From Alphaproteobacteria bacterium (GTDB taxonomy: Bacteria > Pseudomonadota > Alphaproteobacteria > JAJFFI01), in assembly GCA_030066595.1 (NCBI GenBank), contig JASJBI010000002.1:1-64000 (forward strand): a DNA stretch of 64,000 bases, given 5' to 3'. Positions 35,176 through 44,234 of the stretch are shown here, one piece after another (position 1 is the first letter of the stretch; the number at the start of each line of letters is the position of its first letter). Both the position numbers and the translations under genes were made by a program. The notes below the pieces were generated by a model. That model saw only the letters and a program-made list of their open reading frames with translations, was not told the DNA's origin and made no database searches.

Positions 35176-38082
35176 ATGACATCCAAGCTCGAACAGACCA
35201 GTTTTCTCTCCGGCGCCAATGCCGGTTTCATCGCGCAACTCTATCGCCGCTTCCTCGACGACCCCGGTTCGGTGGACGCCAGCTGGGCGCAGTTCTTCGC
35301 GGAACTGGGCGACGAGGGCGGCGCCGTCCTGCAGGAACTGGGCGGGGCCAGCTGGACGCCGCATCCCCGGCCGGAAGAGGGCAACGGTGATCTCCTGGCG
35401 CTGGCCTTGCAGGAAGAGCCTTCGGCCCGCCCTGCCGCCAAGCCGCCAGCCGCCGGCGCGCCCGCGGCGATCACGGCCGAGGCGGTCCGCGCCGCGACGC
35501 TCGATTCGATCCGCGCCCTGATGCTGATCCGGTCCTACCGGGTGCGTGGCCATCTCTGGGCCCAGCTCGATCCGCTCGGCATCGAGACCCCCCAGCATCA
35601 CCCGGAGCTCGACTACAAGACTTACGGCTTCACCGAGGCGGATCTCGACCGGGAGATCTTCATCAATCACGTCCTCGGTTTCGAGACCGCGACGCTGCGC
35701 CAGATCATCGAGCGGGTGCAGGCCACCTACAGCAGCAACATCGGCGTCGAGTTCATGCACATCCAGGAGCCCGACCAGAAGGCCTGGATCCAGGAGCGCA
35801 TCGAAGCCATCGAGAACCGCACCGAATTCACCGAGAAGGGCAAGCTGGCGATCCTCGACCGCCTGGTCGAAGGCGAACGGTTCGAGACCTTCCTCGATCG
35901 CAAGTACACCGGCACCAAGCGGTTCGGCCTGGACGGCGGCGAAGCCACGGTGCCGGCGCTGGAACAGATCATCAAGCGCGGCGGCCAGCTGGGCATCGAG
36001 GAGATCGTCATCGGCATGGCGCACCGCGGCCGGCTCAACGTGCTCGCCAACATGATGGGCAAGCCCTATCAGGCGATCTTCTCGGAGTTCCAGGGCGGCG
36101 CGGCCCAGCCCGAATACGTCCAGGGCTCGGGCGACGTCAAATACCATCTCGGCACGTCGTCGGACCGCGAGTTCGACGGCATCCCGGTGCACCTCTCGCT
36201 GACCGCCAACCCGTCCCATCTCGAGGCGGTCGACCCGGTCGTTCTCGGCAAGGTGCGCGCCAAGCAATGGCAGCGTGGCGGCGGCGAGACCGGCATGAAA
36301 AAGGTGATGGGCCTCTTGCTGCACGGCGACGCCGCCTTTTCCGGCCAGGGCCTGGTGGCCGAGACCCTGGATCTCTCCCAGCTCAAGGGCTACCGCACAG
36401 GCGGCACCATCCACTTCATCATCAACAACCAGATCGGGTTCACCACCAAGCCGGCCTTCTCGCGTTCGGGCCCGTATTGTTCCGAAGTGGCCAAGATCGT
36501 GCAGGCGCCGATCTTCCACGTGAACGGGGACGACCCCGAGGCGGTGGTGCACGTTGCCCGCATCGCCACCGAGTTCCGCCAGCGCTTCATGAAGGACGTG
36601 ATCATCGACTTGTTCTGCTATCGCCGGCATGGCCACAACGAGGGCGACGAGCCGATGTTCACCCAGCCGCTGATGTACAAGGCGATCAAGGGACACCCGA
36701 CCACCCGCGAGATCTACGCCAAGAAGCTTGTCGACCAGGGCGTGATCACGCAGCAGCAGGCGGACAGGGTGGTGTCCGACTTCGAGGCCCGTCTGGACGC
36801 GGACTTCGAAGCGGCGACCAGCTACAAGCCCAACAAGGCGGACTGGCTGGAAGGGGCCTGGACGGGGCTGGAGACGGCCCGCGGCGAGGCCCGGCGGGGC
36901 GAGACCGGTGTGCCGGTCGAGGCGCTCAAGAAGGTCGGCGCGGCCCTGACCCGGGTGCCCGACGGCTTCAACCTGAACAGCAAGATCACCCGTCAGCTCA
37001 AGGCCAAGGCCGCCAACATCGAGAAGGGCGAAAGTATCGACTGGGCGACCGGCGAGGCTTTGGCCTTCGGCACCCTGCTCACCGAGGGCACGCCCGTACG
37101 GCTTTCGGGCCAGGACAGCGGCCGCGGCACGTTCTCGCAGCGGCATGCGGTACTGATCGACCAGGGGTCCGAAGACCGTTTCATCCCGCTGAACAATCTG
37201 CTGGACGGACAGGCGGTGTTCGAGGTCATCGACAGCCCGCTGTCGGAGGCGGGCGTGCTGGGCTTCGAATACGGCTACAGCCTGGCCGAGCCCAACATGC
37301 TGATCCTGTGGGAGGGGCAGTTCGGCGACTTCGCCAACGGTGCCCAGGTGATCATCGACCAGTTCATCAGCTCGGGCGAATCCAAGTGGCTGCGCATGAC
37401 CGGGTTGGTCATGCTGTTGCCACACGGCTACGAGGGCCAGGGGCCCGAGCATTCCTCCGCCCGGCTGGAGCGGTACCTGCAGCTCTGCGCCGAGGACAAC
37501 ATGCAGGTCGTCAACTGCACGACGCCGGCGAACTACTTCCACGCGCTCCGGCGCCAGATGCGGCGCAATTTCCGCAAGCCGTTGATCGTGATGACGCCGA
37601 AGTCGCTGCTCCGGCACCGGCTCGCGACCTCCCGCCTCGACGAGATGTCGCCCGAGACGACTTTTCACCGGGTCCTCTACGATAACGAGGTCCTGTGTGA
37701 GGACAAGAAGGTGAAGCGGGTCGTCCTGTGCAGCGGCAAGGTCTATTACGATCTGTTCGAAGAGCGGGCGCGGCGCGGCCAGAAGGACGTCTTCTTCCTG
37801 CGCCTCGAGCAACTCTACCCGTTCCCGCAGCAGGCCTTGCTTCAGGAGCTCGGCCGCTTTCCCCATGCCGAGGTCGTCTGGTGCCAGGAGGAGCCCAAGA
37901 ACATGGGCGCCTGGTTCTTCGTGGAGCCCGAGATCGAGGCGGTGCTGGCCGAGATCGGCGCCAAGCAGGCACGGGCCCGCTATGTCGGCCGGCCTCCGGC
38001 CGCATCGCCCGCCACCGGCCTCTACAGCCGGCATGTTCAGGAGCAGAAAGCTCTGGTCGACGAGGCGCTCACCTTGAAATAA
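35176..38082 (+). CDS. sucA: 2-oxoglutarate dehydrogenase E1 component
   Basis: 968 aa thiamine-diphosphate enzyme that decarboxylates 2-oxoglutarate. The N-terminal SucB-binding helix is [23 protein letters not shown]-region and active-site blocks are [33 protein letters not shown] and [15 protein letters not shown]. The transketolase-like and C-terminal domains follow ([32 protein letters not shown]). It lies 81 bp after sucD. Confidence 0.97.
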   Translation: MTSKLEQTSFLSGANAGFIAQLYRRFLDDPGSVDASWAQFFAELGDEGGAVLQELGGASWTPHPRPEEGNGDLLALALQEEPSARPAAKPPAAGAPAAITAEAVRAATLDSIRALMLIRSYRVRGHLWAQLDPLGIETPQHHPELDYKTYGFTEADLDREIFINHVLGFETATLRQIIERVQATYSSNIGVEFMHIQEPDQKAWIQERIEAIENRTEFTEKGKLAILDRLVEGERFETFLDRKYTGTKRFGLDGGEATVPALEQIIKRGGQLGIEEIVIGMAHRGRLNVLANMMGKPYQAIFSEFQGGAAQPEYVQGSGDVKYHLGTSSDREFDGIPVHLSLTANPSHLEAVDPVVLGKVRAKQWQRGGGETGMKKVMGLLLHGDAAFSGQGLVAETLDLSQLKGYRTGGTIHFIINNQIGFTTKPAFSRSGPYCSEVAKIVQAPIFHVNGDDPEAVVHVARIATEFRQRFMKDVIIDLFCYRRHGHNEGDEPMFTQPLMYKAIKGHPTTREIYAKKLVDQGVITQQQADRVVSDFEARLDADFEAATSYKPNKADWLEGAWTGLETARGEARRGETGVPVEALKKVGAALTRVPDGFNLNSKITRQLKAKAANIEKGESIDWATGEALAFGTLLTEGTPVRLSGQDSGRGTFSQRHAVLIDQGSEDRFIPLNNLLDGQAVFEVIDSPLSEAGVLGFEYGYSLAEPNMLILWEGQFGDFANGAQVIIDQFISSGESKWLRMTGLVMLLPHGYEGQGPEHSSARLERYLQLCAEDNMQVVNCTTPANYFHALRRQMRRNFRKPLIVMTPKSLLRHRLATSRLDEMSPETTFHRVLYDNEVLCEDKKVKRVVLCSGKVYYDLFEERARRGQKDVFFLRLEQLYPFPQQALLQELGRFPHAEVVWCQEEPKNMGAWFFVEPEIEAVLAEIGAKQARARYVGRPPAASPATGLYSRHVQEQKALVDEALTLK

Positions 38083-38123
38083 CTTGGCCGACGGGACGGC
38101 CGGGGACGAAGGGAGACGGCAGC

Positions 38124-39365
38124 ATGGCAACCGACATCGTGGTGCCCACCTTGGGCGAATCCGTGACCGAAGCGACCGTCGCGCAGTGGTTCAAGGCCGT
38201 CGGCGACCAGGTCGACGTGGACGAGCCGATCGTCGAGCTTGAGACCGACAAGGTCACGCTCGAGGTCAACGCGACCGTGGCCGGCGCCATCAGCGAGATC
38301 TTGGTCGACTCCGGCCAGGAGGTCGAGGTGGGCGCGCTGCTAGGCCGCATCGAGGCAGGGGCCGCCGGTGCCGTGGCGCCGAAGGCGGAGGCCAAGGCGG
38401 AAGAGCCCGTTGCCGCCGTGGCCGAGGCGCCCGCCCAGGCGGCGGTTGCCGCCGCGGCGCCCGCTGCCGCCACGGCCGAGGTGGGGCACGGCCCCGCCGT
38501 CGAGAAGATGCTCAAGGAGCAGGGGCTGCAGCCAGCGGAGATTCCCGCCAGCGGCAAGGACGGCCGGCTGACCAAGGGCGACGTGGTCAGCTTCATGGAA
38601 AAGCGCGCCGAAGCGCCCGCGCCCGCCCCGGCTCCGGCGGCCAAGGCGCCGGCCCGCGAACCCGGCGCCCGCGAGGAGCGGGTGCGCATGACCCGGCTGC
38701 GCAAGCGGGTCGCCGAGCGCCTCAAGGAAGCCCAAAACACCGCGGCCATGCTCACCACCTTCAACGAGGTGGACATGAGCAACATCCTGGCGCTCAGGGC
38801 CCAGCACAAGGACGCCTTCGAAAAGAAGCACGGCGTCCGGCTCGGCTTCATGAGCTTCTTTGCCAAGGCCTGTGTGGTCGCGCTCAAGGAGTTCCCGGCG
38901 GTCAACGCCGAGATCGATGGCGACGACATCGTCTACAAGAACCATTACGACATCGGCGTCGCCGTGAGCACGCCTCAGGGTCTGGTGGTGCCGGTGGTCC
39001 GGGACATCGACACCAAGGGCTTCGCCGTGATTGAGCAGGAGATCGTCGATCTCGCCACGCGGGGACGGGACGGCAAGCTGTCCATGGAGGAACTGACCGG
39101 CGGCACCTTCACCATCACCAATGGCGGCGTGTTCGGCTCGCTGATCTCGACGCCGATCCTGAACCCGCCGCAGTCCGGCATCCTGGGCATGCACAAGACC
39201 CAGAAACGGCCGGTCGCTGTAGGCGATGCCATCGAACTCAGGCCGATGATGTATCTGGCGCTGTCCTATGACCACCGAATCATCGACGGGCGCGAGGCGG
39301 TGAGCTTCCTGGTGCGGGTCAAGGAATGTATTGAAGATCCCCAGCGTATCCTGCTGGATATGTGA
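38124..39365 (+). CDS. sucB: 2-oxoglutarate dehydrogenase E2 (dihydrolipoyl succinyltransferase)
   Basis: 413 aa. One lipoyl domain (1-77) with the lipoylated K43 in [11 protein letters not shown], an Ala/Pro-rich linker, an E1/E3-binding domain (about 118-155) and the catalytic domain ending [14 protein letters not shown]. The start at 38124 matches the family ([14 protein letters not shown]). The usual next gene, lpd, is absent here and lies 14 kb downstream at 53227. Confidence 0.96.
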   Translation: MATDIVVPTLGESVTEATVAQWFKAVGDQVDVDEPIVELETDKVTLEVNATVAGAISEILVDSGQEVEVGALLGRIEAGAAGAVAPKAEAKAEEPVAAVAEAPAQAAVAAAAPAAATAEVGHGPAVEKMLKEQGLQPAEIPASGKDGRLTKGDVVSFMEKRAEAPAPAPAPAAKAPAREPGAREERVRMTRLRKRVAERLKEAQNTAAMLTTFNEVDMSNILALRAQHKDAFEKKHGVRLGFMSFFAKACVVALKEFPAVNAEIDGDDIVYKNHYDIGVAVSTPQGLVVPVVRDIDTKGFAVIEQEIVDLATRGRDGKLSMEELTGGTFTITNGGVFGSLISTPILNPPQSGILGMHKTQKRPVAVGDAIELRPMMYLALSYDHRIIDGREAVSFLVRVKECIEDPQRILLDM

Positions 39366-39680
39366 CTTAGCGCGTTGCAAGAGGCGCGACGCTTCGGTAA
39401 TGCTTCGCCCCGTTGATCGGAAGAGATAGAATAGGAACCGAGCCCGCCTGCCGGGCGGTGTGAACCGATCTTCTGAGGTGGCCATCTTTACGCCACGATT
39501 GTTCGGCAGCCTAGCGTGACGCTTCGGATCGCGCAGGCCGGAGTCGTCCTGAACCGGGGAATTCGTCGTTGACGGTTATCCGCAAAGGGCGCGGGGGATA
39601 AACAAAGTGTCGACGCCCGTCGGCGACACAGGATGTGACGCGGATCGGCGGGTATCGCCGGCCGCAAACGATCGTCTGGC
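39366..39680. other. intergenic region between sucB and minC
   Basis: 315 bases with no convincing gene. A weak GCCCG/CGGGC hairpin is near 39450. GTGTCG/CGACAC (39607-39629, 6-bp stem) lies about 50 bp before minC and may be part of the min leader. Confidence 0.4.
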
Positions 39681-40466
39681 ATGAACGATACCGTCACTGC
39701 GCGCAAGCCACTCTCGGACTCCCCTGATCTGCAGGCCTTCAAGCTGCGCGGCGGCTCGTTCACGCTGTTGGTCGTGCGCGCCGGCGACGTGACGGACCCG
39801 GGCTTCTTCAGCTGGCTCGAAGGCAAGGTCGCGCAGGCGCCGTATTTCTTCCAGGACGCGCCCATGGTGCTGGATCTGGAGGGCATGGCGGAGGAGGACA
39901 CCTTCGACTTCCCGGCCGTCGCGGGTCTGTTGCGCAAGCGCGGGCTGGTCGCGATCGGCGTGCAGAACGGGACGGACGCCCAAAACCGGGCCGCCGCGGA
40001 GGTGGGGCTCGGGGTCTTTCCCATGTGGCGCGCGGCCGCGCCGATCAGCGAGGTCTCCGACGACATGGCCGAACAGGCCGACCCGGAGGCCGCCGTGGAA
40101 CGCAGCCACGGCCGGGGCCGCGACGAACACCCACGGGGCCCGTCACGGGTGATCGAGGAGCCGGTCCGCTCGGGCCGGCAGATCTACGCCAGGAACAGCG
40201 ACCTCGTCGTGCTCTCGACCGTGAGCCCGGGGGCGGAGCTGTTCGCCGACGGCCATATACACGTCTACGGCCCGCTCAGAGGCCGAGCATTTGCAGGAGT
40301 GGGGGGCAACCACGCGGCGCGGATCTTCTGTCGAAGTTTCGATGCCGAGCTCGTTGCCATTGCCGGGCATTGGCGCGTCCGTGAGGACATGGATGATGCG
40401 CTGATCGGCAAGCCGGTGCAGATCTTCCTGGCCGAGGACCAGGTGATCATCGCGCCGGACGCATGA
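39681..40466 (+). CDS. minC: septum site-determining protein MinC
   Basis: 261 aa. The N-terminal domain (about 12-110: AFKLRGGSFTLLVVRAG, APMVLDLEG) antagonises FtsZ. A Pro/Arg/Glu-rich linker joins it to the C-terminal beta-helix (about 160-258: RSGRQIYARNSDLVVLSTVSPGAELFADGHIHVYGPLRGRA), which binds MinD. First gene of minCDE. Confidence 0.95.
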   Translation: MNDTVTARKPLSDSPDLQAFKLRGGSFTLLVVRAGDVTDPGFFSWLEGKVAQAPYFFQDAPMVLDLEGMAEEDTFDFPAVAGLLRKRGLVAIGVQNGTDAQNRAAAEVGLGVFPMWRAAAPISEVSDDMAEQADPEAAVERSHGRGRDEHPRGPSRVIEEPVRSGRQIYARNSDLVVLSTVSPGAELFADGHIHVYGPLRGRAFAGVGGNHAARIFCRSFDAELVAIAGHWRVREDMDDALIGKPVQIFLAEDQVIIAPDA

Positions 40467-40498
40467 AGCGCGCCAACTGACCAAGTAAGGAGAAGTTC

Positions 40499-41314
40499 GT
40501 GCCAAAGATAATCGTCATGACGTCCGGCAAGGGTGGCGTCGGGAAAACCACAACGAGTGCGTCCTTCGCGGCGGGTCTCGCGATGAAGGGCCACAAGACC
40601 GTGGTGGTGGATTTCGACGTCGGCCTGCGGAATCTCGACCTCGTCATGGGTTGCGAGCGCCGTGTCGTGTTCGACTTCATCAACGTGATCAACGGTGAAG
40701 CGAAGCTTCACCAGGCGCTGATCAAGGACAAGCGTCTCGACAACCTGTACATCCTGCCCACCTCCCAGACCCGGGACAAGGATGCGCTGACCAAGGACGG
40801 CGTGGCCCGCGTGCTCGAGACCCTGAAGCAGGACTTCGACTACATCATCTGCGACAGCCCCGCCGGCATCGAGAAAGGCGCCTACATGGCGCTCTATTTC
40901 GCCGACGAGGCCGTGGTGGTGACCAACCCGGAGGTCTCCTCGGTGCGCGACAGCGACCGCATCCTCGGCATCCTGGCCAGCAAGTCGCGCCGGGCCGAGA
41001 TGAACCTCGATCCGGTGCGCGAGCACCTGCTGCTCACTCGATACGACGCGGACCGGGTCCGCCAGGGCGAGATGTTGGCCGTCGACGACGTGCTCGAGAT
41101 CCTGGCGATCCCGTTGATGGGAGTCATTCCCGAGGACGAGGCGGTGCTGCGCGCCTCCAATGTCGGCGTGCCGGTGATCATGGACGAACGCTCGGGGCCG
41201 GCCCAGGCCTATGCCGATGCGGTCGGCCGCTTTCTCGGCGAGACGATCGAGCATCGCTTCCTCATTCCGGAACGCAAAGGCTTCTTTCAGCGCTTGCTCG
41301 GGAGACCCGCATGA
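40499..41314 (+). CDS. minD: septum site-determining ATPase MinD
   Basis: 271 aa. Deviant Walker A KGGVGKTTTSASFA near residue 11, DFDVGLRNLDLVMGCERRVVFDF, and a C-terminal membrane-targeting helix FFQRLLGRPA. GTG start with AAGGAGAAG upstream. It cycles between membrane and cytoplasm with MinE and recruits MinC. Its stop overlaps the minE ATG. Confidence 0.97.
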   Translation: MPKIIVMTSGKGGVGKTTTSASFAAGLAMKGHKTVVVDFDVGLRNLDLVMGCERRVVFDFINVINGEAKLHQALIKDKRLDNLYILPTSQTRDKDALTKDGVARVLETLKQDFDYIICDSPAGIEKGAYMALYFADEAVVVTNPEVSSVRDSDRILGILASKSRRAEMNLDPVREHLLLTRYDADRVRQGEMLAVDDVLEILAIPLMGVIPEDEAVLRASNVGVPVIMDERSGPAQAYADAVGRFLGETIEHRFLIPERKGFFQRLLGRPA

Positions 41315-41583
41315 ACCTCTTGCAGTTCTTTCGGCGGCCCCGTGTGAGGTCGGCGCAACAGGCGAAGGAACGGCTTCAGGTCCTGTTGACCCACGAGCGG
41401 GGCAGCCGGGGCCTGCCCGACTTCCTGCCGCGGTTGCAGCAGGACCTGCTGAGGGTGCTGGCCCGCTATGTGCGCATCGACCGGGAATCGGTGCAGATGC
41501 AGGTCGAGGACGACGGCGGTGTGTTTACGCTGGAGATCAACGTCGAGCTGCCCGGCGGCGGCGCCCCGGCGATCCACCGCTAG
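41311..41583 (+). CDS. minE: MinE topological specificity factor
   Basis: 90 aa. The N-terminal membrane and MinD-binding helix (MNLLQFFRRP...SAQQAKERLQVLLTHER) is followed by the dimeric beta domain (DLLRVLARYVRIDRESVQMQVE). Starts within the minD stop (ATGA), so the MinD:MinE ratio is fixed by coupling. Confidence 0.96.
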   Translation: MNLLQFFRRPRVRSAQQAKERLQVLLTHERGSRGLPDFLPRLQQDLLRVLARYVRIDRESVQMQVEDDGGVFTLEINVELPGGGAPAIHR

Positions 41584-41706
41584 CTCTGATCAGTCCGCCA
41601 CGCGGCCGGCGATCCGCCGAGGCGGAGCCGATCGCAAGACCATGCAAGACGCCGTCCGTCTAGGCGGCTATATCCGAAGCATGCACCGAGACTGCAGGAG
41701 CCGAGC

Positions 41707-42012
41707 ATGATCGTGCGCGTCTGGACGTCCCGTTTCGACACGGCCCGGCGGGCTGAGCTCGAGGACTTCGCCAACCGGCTCTCGCTGCCCATGTTCCACC
41801 GGCACGACGGATGCCAAGGCGTCCTGTTCGCCTATGACGGCGAGGACTGGGTCACCGTGACCCTCTGGCGCGACAGGGACTCCATCGACCGGCTGAACCA
41901 GTCGGACGACTACCAGGCCACAGTCGACAAGATCCTGGCGGCGGGCTTCCTGCGGGAGCCCCAGACGGTCCGGGAATGGACCCACGCCGGCGGGGATCTG
42001 CCGGCGCGGTAG
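41707..42012 (+). CDS. ABM-like domain protein
   Basis: 101 aa, one ferredoxin-like domain: MIVRVWTSRFD at the start, then GVLFAYDGEDWVTVTLWRDRDSIDRLNQSDDYQATVDKI. Resembles the protein at 15125 in fold and opening residues. Function unknown; such domains often serve aromatic degradation, which fits the monooxygenase gene 175 bp downstream. GGAG precedes the ATG. Confidence 0.75.
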   Translation: MIVRVWTSRFDTARRAELEDFANRLSLPMFHRHDGCQGVLFAYDGEDWVTVTLWRDRDSIDRLNQSDDYQATVDKILAAGFLREPQTVREWTHAGGDLPAR

Positions 42013-42123
42013 GGCATATCTCCCCTTCTTGGCGCGCTTCCGTTTCCCCGATACGCCGCTCCGAACCCGCCGCGACACGCCCCATTCCGCCAACGAGCGT
42101 CGGAACGCACTTCACGCTTGATC

Positions 42124-42157
42124 ATTAATCAGTATTATGATCATAATACTGATTAAT
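42124..42157. promoter_or_regulatory. 34-bp perfect palindrome, candidate MarR operator
   Basis: ATTAATCAGTATTATGA is followed directly by its exact reverse complement, giving 34 bp without mismatch or spacer, 30 bp before the monooxygenase start. It is wholly AT-rich in GC-rich surroundings. The MarR gene two positions down is the natural binding partner. Confidence 0.7.
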
Positions 42158-42187
42158 TTTGTCTGACGGGCAACGGTGGGCACCAGC

Positions 42188-43396
42188 ATGGCGGACAAGC
42201 CGATCCTGATCGCCGGCGGCGGCATTGGCGGGTTCGCCGCGGCGCTCGAGCTCAGCCGGAAGGGCCGCGCGGTGCACCTCCTAGAGCAGGCCTCGGAATT
42301 CGGCGAGGTGGGCGCCGGCATCCAGATCGGTCCGAACGCGTTCCGGATGTTCGAGGTGCTGGACGTGACCGAGGCCATCATGGACGTGGCCGTGCTGCCG
42401 GAAAACCTGGTCATGCGCGACGCGCTCACCGGCGCCGAAATCGTCCGCGTCCCGATCGGCTCGAAGGCGTTCCTGGAGCGCTTCAAGTACCCCTACGGCG
42501 TGATCTACCGGCCCGACCTGCACAACACGCTGATCGAAGCCTGCGCGGAGCAACCCCTGGTCACCGCCAGCGTCAACCAGGCCGTCACCGGTTTCGAGGA
42601 TACCGGCACCGGCGTGCGCGTCCGCACCGAGGACGGGGCAACCCACGAGGGCGCCGCGCTGATCGGCGCCGACGGGCTCTGGTCGAAGGTGCGCGGGCAG
42701 CTCGTCGGCGACGGCAAGCCGCGGGTCTCCGGCCACATCGCCTACCGCGCCGTGCTGCCGACCGAAGACGTGCCGGCGCACATTCGCCAGGACAACGTCG
42801 TACTGTGGGCCGGGCCCAAGACCCATCTGGTGCACTATCCCCTGCATCGCGGGGAGATCTACAACCTGGTCGTGGTCTTTCACAGCGACCGCTACGAGGA
42901 AGGCTGGGACACCTTCGGCGATCCGGACGAGCTGACCGAACGGTTCTCCGGCCAGCATCAGGATGTCCTGGCTATGCTCGACAAGATCGAGAGCTGGCGC
43001 ATGTGGGTGCTGTGCGACCGTGAGCCGATCCGCGACTGGAGCCGCGGCCGCATCACGCTGCTCGGCGACGCCGCGCATCCGATGCTGCAGTACCTGGCCC
43101 AGGGCGCCTGCATGGCGATGGAGGACGGCGTCTGCCTGGCCAGCCGCGTGGCGGCCAACGGCGACGACTTCGAGACCGCCTTCCAGGAGTATCAGTCGCT
43201 GCGCTATCTGCGCACGGCACGGGTCCAGCTCACCGCCCGGCTCTTCGGCGACATCTACCATGCCTCCGGCGCCACCGCCGATCTGCGCAACGCCATGCTG
43301 GGGGGCGTCGACCAAAGCAGGCCCGGAGAGGGCATGGCCTGGCTTTATGAAGGCATCGACGAGACCGGCGCCCAAAGGTTCGAGCTCGGTGCATGA
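42188..43396 (+). CDS. FAD-dependent aromatic hydroxylase, 3-hydroxybenzoate 6-hydroxylase-like
   Basis: 402 aa group A flavoprotein monooxygenase. ILIAGGGIGGFAAALELSRKG binds FAD, GADGLWSKVR is the DG motif, and GDAAHPMLQYLAQGACMAMEDG is the form typical of 3-hydroxybenzoate 6-hydroxylases (making gentisate). Salicylate or hydroxynicotinate hydroxylase cannot be excluded. No ring-cleavage gene is nearby. ATG at 42188 chosen over GTG at 42176 by alignment to the family start. The MarR gene overlaps its end by 4 bp. Confidence 0.85.
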   Translation: MADKPILIAGGGIGGFAAALELSRKGRAVHLLEQASEFGEVGAGIQIGPNAFRMFEVLDVTEAIMDVAVLPENLVMRDALTGAEIVRVPIGSKAFLERFKYPYGVIYRPDLHNTLIEACAEQPLVTASVNQAVTGFEDTGTGVRVRTEDGATHEGAALIGADGLWSKVRGQLVGDGKPRVSGHIAYRAVLPTEDVPAHIRQDNVVLWAGPKTHLVHYPLHRGEIYNLVVVFHSDRYEEGWDTFGDPDELTERFSGQHQDVLAMLDKIESWRMWVLCDREPIRDWSRGRITLLGDAAHPMLQYLAQGACMAMEDGVCLASRVAANGDDFETAFQEYQSLRYLRTARVQLTARLFGDIYHASGATADLRNAMLGGVDQSRPGEGMAWLYEGIDETGAQRFELGA

Positions 43397-43896
43397 CGAC
43401 CAAGGACGTACCGGTGCATGACGCCGGCCGCGCGCCAAGCCGGGACTTCGCCGAAATCACTGACATGCCCGGCCATCTGCTGCGCCGCTGCCAGCAGATC
43501 GCGGTGTCCATTTTTTTGCAGGAGTGCCGCGACCTCGACCTGACGCCGCTGCAATATGTGGTGTTGAGCGCCCTCGACCACCACGGCGAGCTGGACCAGA
43601 ACCGCCTCGGCGGTCTCACGGCCCTCGACCGCAGCACCATCAGCACGGTGATCGGCAAGCTGGAGAGCCGTGGCTTGGTGGCGCGTCGTCGCTCCAAGAT
43701 CGATCGCCGCTTCAACGCCATCACCTGCGCTGCGGCGGGCCGTGACGTCCTGCACCGCGCCCAGCCGGCGGTGGACGCCGCCCAGGCGCGCATTCTCGCG
43801 CCGCTTGAACCCGACGAGCAGGCGCGTTTTCTCGCCTATCTGAAGCGGGTCGCCGACGGCAACAACCAGGAAAGCCGTGCGCCGATGATGCCCTGA
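43393..43896 (+). CDS. MarR-family transcriptional regulator
   Basis: 167 aa. The winged helix-turn-helix is at about 45-115 (LTPLQYVVLSALDHHGELDQNRLGGLTALDRSTISTVIGKLESRGLVARRRS, DRRFNAI). Starts inside the last codons of the hydroxylase gene (ATGA), so the pair is one operon. MarR proteins of aromatic pathways usually repress until the substrate binds; the 34-bp palindrome upstream of the operon is the likely operator. Confidence 0.92.
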   Translation: MTTKDVPVHDAGRAPSRDFAEITDMPGHLLRRCQQIAVSIFLQECRDLDLTPLQYVVLSALDHHGELDQNRLGGLTALDRSTISTVIGKLESRGLVARRRSKIDRRFNAITCAAAGRDVLHRAQPAVDAAQARILAPLEPDEQARFLAYLKRVADGNNQESRAPMMP

Positions 43897-44234
43897 ATAG
43901 GGTAGTCCCGGATCATCCGCCAGCGCGGCGGCGGAAATGCCTTTCGTAGGCACCACGATGGCTGTGGAAACCTCGCCGTGCTGGGGGTGCGGCCAGCCGA
44001 AGGCAGCCCATGCGTCGATAGCGATCACGGCCCGCAAGGCAGGCCGAATCCTGGCCAGGATTGATGCGGTTCTCACCGCTCTTCATAGGGACGGGTGCGT
44101 ACCAAGAGCGTATGCCAAATGCAGCTTGCGCCAGTGCGCAAATCTGAACCTAGAATGCACGCATTCAACACGTGGTCTGCCGATTTACGTATTTCATCAG
44201 ATCACGTCCGAGCTAATCCAAACTTCGGGGGCGC
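43897..44234. other. intergenic region after marR
   Basis: 338 bases. No intact gene. The minus strand is open across about 60 codons (containing WPHPQHGEVSTAIVVPTKGISAAALAD) and reads protein-like, possibly a remnant of a mobile-element or dispersed sequence, but I cannot assign it. Confidence 0.35.

Noticed and set aside
33883-38130. A 1,415-codon open frame antisense to sucC, sucD and sucA
   Set aside because: It is a byproduct of high GC at third positions of the strongly supported sense genes; its composition is not protein-like and it matches no family.
43897-44234. Possible mobile-element remnant between marR and the DUF389 gene
   Set aside because: The open minus-strand stretch reads protein-like but I cannot match it to a named transposase or find terminal repeats, so it is only noted as unexplained.
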